NCBI RefSeq assembly: GCF_014982855.1
Contig: NZ_JADCKF010000009.1
Span: 1 to 64,000 of the forward strand
From: Pseudoflavonifractor gallinarum
GTDB taxonomy: Bacteria > Bacillota > Clostridia > Oscillospirales > Oscillospiraceae
DNA length: 64,000 nucleotides
Reading direction: 5' to 3'
The notes beneath the pieces were generated by a model that saw nothing but the letters and a program-made list of their open reading frames with translations, was not told the origin of the DNA and did not search any database. The position numbers and the translations under genes are program-made. Below, piece after piece: positions 58,954 through 64,000 of this stretch (its first letter is position 1; every line of letters starts with the position of its first letter).

Positions 58954-61900
58954 ATGGAGAAAACCAATATAACAGAAATTATCACGAAATACTTCAAGGC
59001 GGTGTGTGACGCATATAGCCTCGGAAATGTCGAATCATCTTATAATGCCCCAATAATGGCTTTATTTACGGATATTGGCTGTGCAGCCCGTGATTTGTCT
59101 GGTGAACGCAAAGGACAATCTGGAGAAAATATTGATATCAAGCTTTGGCATACCGAAGAAGAAGTTACAGAAACCGAACCTTTTGCCGGCGTTGAAGTTA
59201 AAAAGGTTGGTGGCATTGATAAAAGGGCGCTCTCTCAGATCAAGATTGAAGCTGATAGATATGGCAACGCTATTTTGACTGACAATATTGAATGGCGGTT
59301 TTGGCGTGCAGGTGATACAGAGATGTATACCGGTCTGCGAATTATGAAATTGGTTGATGGAAAGCTAGTTCTGAGAGAAGACAATATCGAATTGTTTTTT
59401 AGCCTTTTAGAAGATTTTTTGCTCCGTGACCCCGCACAAATAAAATCATCTACTAAGCTGGCTGAGTATATGGCAATGCACGCCCGTACAATACGCAGCA
59501 TTATTTCTGGTATTCTTAAAGATGATGGTAATGGGCAACCGCTCTTGACTGATAATCAAAAGAAACTGCCTATGTTCATGGAGCTATACGGGTTATATCG
59601 CAGGATTAAATCTGACCTTCGTCCCTTAATGAACACTCGTGAGTTCGCAGATATGTATGCCCAGACTATCGTTTATGGGTTATTTATTGCCAGGTATAAT
59701 GACACAACGCCGGATTCATTTGATAGGTATGAGGCCATCAAATATTTACAAGAAGAATCTGAACTTCTCAAGCAGTTCTTTTTACATATTACAGGAACCG
59801 GAAGAAAACATCCCACCCTTGAAGGTGTTATTGATAAGCTATGCTCTTTGTATCGCATTTGTAATATTTCTAATTTGCTGGAAAGAGACGAGAAGAAAGA
59901 TACGATCATCCACTTTTACGAGGAATTTTTGACTTTTTATGACCCGGCATTAAGAAAATCTCTTGGCGTTTTTTACACACCAGTTCAAGCTGTGCAATAC
60001 CTGATTTCCTTTGTAGATAAAATTTTGGTCGAAGATTTTGCTATTGAAGGTGGGTTGTCTAATAACGAACAGATCACAACGAAAGTTCCGTGTGCGCCAT
60101 ACAAGATAACGAAAAACAAGTGGTCAGACGAGATGACGATTTCCGTACCCCGTGTAGCCATTCTAGATCCAGCCTGCGGTACTGGCTCTTTTGGTGCGGA
60201 AATTATCAAATACATTAAAAATACATATTTTTCTGGTGGTCGGTCAGTATTTTACGAAAACTATATTCAGCAAGAGAATGGCTTGCTTTCCCGCTTAATT
60301 GGGTTTGAGATTATGATGACGAGCTATGTTGTTGCACACTTGAAGATTCGCCGTACCATTGATGAAACACTTGGTCATTTGCCGACAACTCAGCTTCCCA
60401 CAAACATTTTTTTGACCAACACTCTGACACCGCCCATGTCCGATTTGGAACGTGGAGAACAATTGACCTTGTTTGATTTTTCGGCTGCCATAACAGAGGA
60501 AGCCTATAATGCTGATACATGGAAAACACGCCGCCCAATTAAGGTGATTATTGGCAATCCCCCATATTTGGCAGCATCTACAAACCCATACGACATTTCA
60601 GCATACAAGACTGAAACAGATGGAGTAACCGACTTCGGTGAAAAGAAACACTGGCTGAATGATGACTACGTAAAATTCTTCCGTTTTTCCGAACAGATCA
60701 TTGATAAGAATAAAGAAGGTGTACTCGCCTTTGTATCTAATAATGGGTATCTAGATAATCCGACCTTTAGAGGTATGCGTGGTAGCCTTCTGCGAACCTT
60801 TGATAAAATTTATATTGTGAATCTTCACGGTAGTGCCAACAAAAAGGAAACTGCTCCAGATGGAAGCAAGGATGAAAACATCTTTGACATTATGCAGGGG
60901 GTTTCTTTGTTTATTGGCGTCAAGAAAACTAAAAAAACCGATTGGGCAAAGGTGTACTACACGGATATTTGGGGAACTCGAGAAGCGAAATTTGAAGCCT
61001 TGGCCAAGGGCAACCTGGTTTTCTCTCAGTTGAAGCTAGATCAAAAGATGGCGTATTTTATTCCGTTTGGAAGTAATGATAAGGAAGCCTATGATAAAGG
61101 TGTTAGCGTAGCCGAACTGTTCCCAGTAAATGTGACAGGGATTGTCTCTGGTAATGACGGAGCATCCATTGCTCCTACAAAAGCTGAATTGATTAGGAGA
61201 ATGGACATTGTTAAGAATGCCACAGAAGAAAAAGATATTTTCGATTTATGGGGCAGATTTAGCCGTGGACAAACAGCTGAGAAAATCCAAAATGATGTAT
61301 TGTCCGGAGGCACTATAACTCCGATTTCATTTCGTCCGTTTGATTCTCGTTGGACATATTATTCTGGGAATTCTTGTGGATGGGTTCTTTGGCCCCGAGA
61401 AAAGAACACGATGGGACATTTACTGGCAGAACCAAATAGCCCGATTGGAGCGAATATCGGTTTGGTCTTTTGCAAAACTTCCAGAAGTTTCTTTTCTCCA
61501 TTTGTATCACAAAATATTATTGCTCATCGGCTGTTCTCAGCTATGTGCGAGATTACCTATATTGCCCCACTTTATCTTCGCTCTGAATCTGGACTGACTG
61601 GCGAAAGTTGGACTGCCAATTTGAACGACGAAACATTCAATAAATTAACGCAATATCTGTCTGAAAAGCCGGAGCCAATAGAGATATTTGATTATGTGTA
61701 TGGTGTCTTACATGACCCTGTATATTGTGAGAAGTATGAACAGTATCTTTGCAGGGATTTTCCTCGTGTCCCAATCATCAACACACCGGAGAAAGAACGA
61801 GACGAAGGGGAATTTTATGTTAGCGAAGAACTATATCGAGAGTATGTTTCTGCGGGTGAGCGATTGAGAAAGCTGCATCTAATGCAAATTAAAGCCCCAG

Positions 61901-62181
61901 CAGAACTAGCTCTTGAACCCAATACCCCTGATGATATGGAAATCGGAGCCATCAAATATAAAAATGGAGTGCTCCAGTTAAATGCCAATAAACGTATCAC
62001 CGGCATTTCTCAAGAAGTATGGAAATATCAAATTGGTGGGCATCAAGTGTTGGACAAGTGGTTCAAGGAACATAAGGGTGAAGCACTTACGATTGATTCC
62101 TTTACTCACATCGAAAATATTGTGGGTGCTCTCGATGAGACGATTCGCATAAGAGAACATCTGAAAGGTCTGCACAAATAA
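58954..62181 (+). CDS. single-chain nuclease-methyltransferase (Type ISP/IIG-like)
   Basis: A 1075-residue protein. Near residues 55-80 is a PD-(D/E)XK-like pattern (GENIDIKL, then GVEVKK). A helical middle leads to an N6-adenine methylase: motif I ILDPACGTGSFGAEI (near 405) and catalytic NPPY in VIIGNPPYLA (near 535). The C-terminal third (about 760-900; SFRPFDSRWTYYS, PREKNTMGHLLAEPN, ITYIAPLYL) matches the ISP-type specificity domain. No helicase motifs are seen, unlike true Type ISP enzymes. GCAGGAGG precedes the ATG. It starts an operon with SIR2 and HerA genes, 21 bases before SIR2. Confidence 0.88.
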   Translation: MEKTNITEIITKYFKAVCDAYSLGNVESSYNAPIMALFTDIGCAARDLSGERKGQSGENIDIKLWHTEEEVTETEPFAGVEVKKVGGIDKRALSQIKIEADRYGNAILTDNIEWRFWRAGDTEMYTGLRIMKLVDGKLVLREDNIELFFSLLEDFLLRDPAQIKSSTKLAEYMAMHARTIRSIISGILKDDGNGQPLLTDNQKKLPMFMELYGLYRRIKSDLRPLMNTREFADMYAQTIVYGLFIARYNDTTPDSFDRYEAIKYLQEESELLKQFFLHITGTGRKHPTLEGVIDKLCSLYRICNISNLLERDEKKDTIIHFYEEFLTFYDPALRKSLGVFYTPVQAVQYLISFVDKILVEDFAIEGGLSNNEQITTKVPCAPYKITKNKWSDEMTISVPRVAILDPACGTGSFGAEIIKYIKNTYFSGGRSVFYENYIQQENGLLSRLIGFEIMMTSYVVAHLKIRRTIDETLGHLPTTQLPTNIFLTNTLTPPMSDLERGEQLTLFDFSAAITEEAYNADTWKTRRPIKVIIGNPPYLAASTNPYDISAYKTETDGVTDFGEKKHWLNDDYVKFFRFSEQIIDKNKEGVLAFVSNNGYLDNPTFRGMRGSLLRTFDKIYIVNLHGSANKKETAPDGSKDENIFDIMQGVSLFIGVKKTKKTDWAKVYYTDIWGTREAKFEALAKGNLVFSQLKLDQKMAYFIPFGSNDKEAYDKGVSVAELFPVNVTGIVSGNDGASIAPTKAELIRRMDIVKNATEEKDIFDLWGRFSRGQTAEKIQNDVLSGGTITPISFRPFDSRWTYYSGNSCGWVLWPREKNTMGHLLAEPNSPIGANIGLVFCKTSRSFFSPFVSQNIIAHRLFSAMCEITYIAPLYLRSESGLTGESWTANLNDETFNKLTQYLSEKPEPIEIFDYVYGVLHDPVYCEKYEQYLCRDFPRVPIINTPEKERDEGEFYVSEELYREYVSAGERLRKLHLMQIKAPAELALEPNTPDDMEIGAIKYKNGVLQLNANKRITGISQEVWKYQIGGHQVLDKWFKEHKGEALTIDSFTHIENIVGALDETIRIREHLKGLHK

Positions 62182-62202
62182 GTATTAGAAAAAGAGGAAA
62201 CC

Positions 62203-63390
62203 ATGGATAAAATAATTAAAATTGCAGTAGATGCTGGAAAGGTTACAATTTCAGAAGATACAAAATCCATACTCAGAAACTTGTTTTCTGGTTGTAGAGT
62301 AAATTTCTTGTTTGGCGCCGGATTCTCTGCAAATCTGTTAGGAACTTTGAGCAATAATGAGGTGATTTTTGAAGCGCTGCAAAAATACCAAGCAAAAAAT
62401 GAGGATGAAAGGAAAAAAGTTACGATATTATCCGCTTTTTTGTATTGGTCATTTTTCGTTAGATGTATTGCGCCCATTTCCTCTAAAATATCGACATATG
62501 ATTCCTCATTTGATCCATATAAAGAATTCGGAGATATTGTATACCGAATTTTTTCTGAAAGAGGCAATCCGGCGTTAGATAGGCAGTTTAGCATTTTTAC
62601 AACCAATTATGATCCAATAATCGAGCTCATTTTTGACCATTCAAATTGCATATGCAATGATGGCTTTGAGGGGAGAATTGAGCCTCGTTTTTCCACTGAT
62701 AATTATTCGAAAACATATTACAGACAAGCCATATTCTCCAATAGGAAAGCAGAAATTCCTTCTGTGAATCTTTTGAAATTACACGGATCTGTTACTTGGG
62801 GCCAAGACATTTTCTGGGGTGGTATTATATATCGGCAGTATCGCGATAAAATAGGGTGCTTTACAAATACTTACTCAACGTTGTTCGATACTACTATTGT
62901 GTCAACTATTGATGCACATTTTACAGCGAATCGGCCGGATGAAGCTAATAAGCAAATTCAATCTTTATTTGCAAGCAGTATTTTCGACACATTGCTTGCT
63001 AAAGAGGATGACTACGGCAAATTCATTCAAGCGTACAAAATGGCTTTTCTAATTGTGAATCCGACCAAGGAAAAATTTAGTGACACGCTGTTGAACAAGA
63101 ATTACTATGAACTTTTACGTATTTTCTCTAATGAATTAGAAAAGGAGAACTCACTTCTGGTGGTCAATGGTTTTTCTTTTAGGGATGAGCATATCCTAGA
63201 TTTAGTAAAACGCTCCATGGTTAACCCATCGTTGAAAATACTCATTTTTGTATATCAGGCCACCGCAATTGGGGATTTCCAAAGGCTATTCGGTGAAGTA
63301 AAAAATAATAATATTACTTATATTGCACTTGATGGAGAAAACCTGTCTTTGAACTATTTCAATCAGATTTTGTCGCATATCCATTCCTAA
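62203..63390 (+). CDS. SIR2-like NAD-binding protein, defence type
   Basis: A 395-residue protein with a SIR2-family nucleotide pocket: NFLFGAGFSANLLG near residue 35 (GAGFS), FTTNYDPIIEL near 135 (TNYD), LLKLHGSVTWG near 192 (LHGS), and a late LLVVNGFSFRDEHILDLV near 325. No zinc site for deacetylase activity is visible, as in defence SIR2 proteins that degrade NAD+. GAGGA precedes the ATG. It lies 21 bases after the methylase and 20 before HerA. SIR2-HerA pairs are established anti-phage systems. Confidence 0.92.
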   Translation: MDKIIKIAVDAGKVTISEDTKSILRNLFSGCRVNFLFGAGFSANLLGTLSNNEVIFEALQKYQAKNEDERKKVTILSAFLYWSFFVRCIAPISSKISTYDSSFDPYKEFGDIVYRIFSERGNPALDRQFSIFTTNYDPIIELIFDHSNCICNDGFEGRIEPRFSTDNYSKTYYRQAIFSNRKAEIPSVNLLKLHGSVTWGQDIFWGGIIYRQYRDKIGCFTNTYSTLFDTTIVSTIDAHFTANRPDEANKQIQSLFASSIFDTLLAKEDDYGKFIQAYKMAFLIVNPTKEKFSDTLLNKNYYELLRIFSNELEKENSLLVVNGFSFRDEHILDLVKRSMVNPSLKILIFVYQATAIGDFQRLFGEVKNNNITYIALDGENLSLNYFNQILSHIHS

Positions 63391-63410
63391 AAGAAAAGAG
63401 GTGAATTGGT

Positions 63411-64000
63411 ATGAACGATTTTTATAAAATCGGACAAGTGATTGAAGTACGTGGTCAAAAACTTCGTATACGTGTTTTTGAAAACAAAAACAGCAATATT
63501 TTGGTATACCAAGGACACGTTATTAAAAATGTGTCTGTCGGTAGTTTTGTAAAGATTCCAAAAGGATTCAGCAATATCATTGGCCGTATAGAAGGAGAAT
63601 ACATTCAAGAGAATAAGTCTACAGGTGAGAATAACTGCCAACCCCGCTTTTCAAAAGAAAGCGAAACCATTGATCGCATTATCGAAGTAAGCATTATGGG
63701 TGTGCTGAATGACGGGCGTTTCCAGAGAGGCTTAATTGACATTCCGCTGGTCTTCTCGGACGCATATATGCTTGCTGATACAGAAGTACAAAAGATTTTT
63801 GAGTTTAGCTCTGATTTAACTACTTCTGTGTGTATTGGCTCTATTAACGATTACAAAGAAGAAAAACTTTTTATCTCGGCAAATTCGCTCTTCGCCAGTC
63901 ATATAGGAATATTCGGGAATACCGGAAGTGGTAAATCAAATACGTTAGCCAAAATATACACTGAGTGCTTTCAACGTTTTAAAGGAATGCCCGGATTTGC
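63411..64000 (+). CDS. herA: HerA/DUF87-type ATPase (5' part, cut by window end)
   Basis: The first 196 residues of a HerA-like ATPase, open to the window end. A HAS-barrel-like N-terminal domain (KIGQVIEVRGQKLRIRVFENKN) is followed by an insertion-rich region and Walker A HIGIFGNTGSGKSNTLAKIY near residue 172. The typical HerA/FtsK core would continue outside. AGAGGTG precedes ATG 63411. In SIR2-HerA systems this forms a hexameric ring that binds DNA and interacts with SIR2. The C-terminal part is needed to confirm. Confidence 0.9.
   Translation, partial: MNDFYKIGQVIEVRGQKLRIRVFENKNSNILVYQGHVIKNVSVGSFVKIPKGFSNIIGRIEGEYIQENKSTGENNCQPRFSKESETIDRIIEVSIMGVLNDGRFQRGLIDIPLVFSDAYMLADTEVQKIFEFSSDLTTSVCIGSINDYKEEKLFISANSLFASHIGIFGNTGSGKSNTLAKIYTECFQRFKGMPGF

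Larger units (their letters stand above)
50690..64000. mobile_element. integrated mobilizable element, left part (right end outside window)
   Basis: From just upstream of the hybrid kinase, gene content switches from housekeeping genes to a serine recombinase, a MobV relaxase, primase/helicase genes, HTH regulators and a sigma-like factor, then a defence operon. Base composition falls relative to the chromosome, and again at 58.9 kb. The recombinase stop at 50770 marks the probable left end; the exact attL within 50672-50769 was not determined. No right end is visible. It is best described as a mobilizable element or ICE fragment. Confidence 0.85.

Overview
The window looks like a piece of chromosome from a GC-rich, anaerobic member of the Clostridia, most likely Oscillospiraceae (Flavonifractor/Lawsonibacter/Intestinimonas-like). 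This is inferred from a complete Rnf operon, pyruvate phosphate dikinase, an XpaC-TelA pair, a T-box leader on ilvBN, PadR-DUF2812 genes, and Firmicutes-type Shine-Dalgarno and sigma-A sites in high-GC DNA. The species cannot be fixed from sequence reading alone.

Layout. 1-560: tRNA-Lys(CTT), tRNA-Glu(CTC) and two tandem 5S rRNA genes with terminators. 0.6-6.5 kb (+): sfsA, a VanX-type dipeptidase, then a PadR regulator with two DUF2812 membrane proteins, a flavodoxin-fold reductase and an asparaginase, coupled by stop/start overlaps. 6.6-9.3 kb (-): recR, rpe, ilvA. 9.6-15.9 kb (+): xpaC-telA-TPM protein, an OmpR/histidine kinase pair and a DUF975 membrane protein. 16-26.6 kb: branched-chain amino acid genes ilvD, ilvC, ilvN and ilvB on the minus strand. 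A FadR-type GntR regulator diverges from ilvD, and a diguanylate cyclase, two XRE regulators and an acetyltransferase are interspersed. ilvBN carries an upstream T-box with a candidate Ile specifier. 27.3-32.4 kb (+): rnfCDGEAB, the ferredoxin:NAD+ oxidoreductase. 32.6-41 kb: RibD-C reductase, DUF1540, gamma-carbonic anhydrase, CmpB-like membrane protein, pyrB with a PyrI-like zinc tail, Spx/ArsC protein, tRNA-Arg(CCG) and ppdK. 41.1-50.7 kb (-): DUF4358 lipoprotein, SGNH hydrolase, HAD nucleotidase, a split ThrE exporter, DUF3783, a duplicated CmpB-like protein, trmO and a large hybrid histidine kinase.

50.7-64.0 kb is the left part of an integrated mobilizable element that continues past the window. 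It has a large serine recombinase at its edge, HTH regulators, a MobV-type relaxase with a candidate oriT region, a P4-type primase/helicase with a CHC2 zinc-finger primase, and a divergent regulator/sigma-like module. Its cargo, from about 58.95 kb, is clearly more AT-rich than the element backbone. It is a tightly spaced three-gene operon: a fused PD-(D/E)XK/N6-methylase/ISP-type specificity protein, a SIR2-like protein, and a HerA/DUF87 ATPase cut by the window end. SIR2-HerA pairs are known anti-phage systems. The coupling here to a single-chain methylase-nuclease is the most interesting candidate system in the window.
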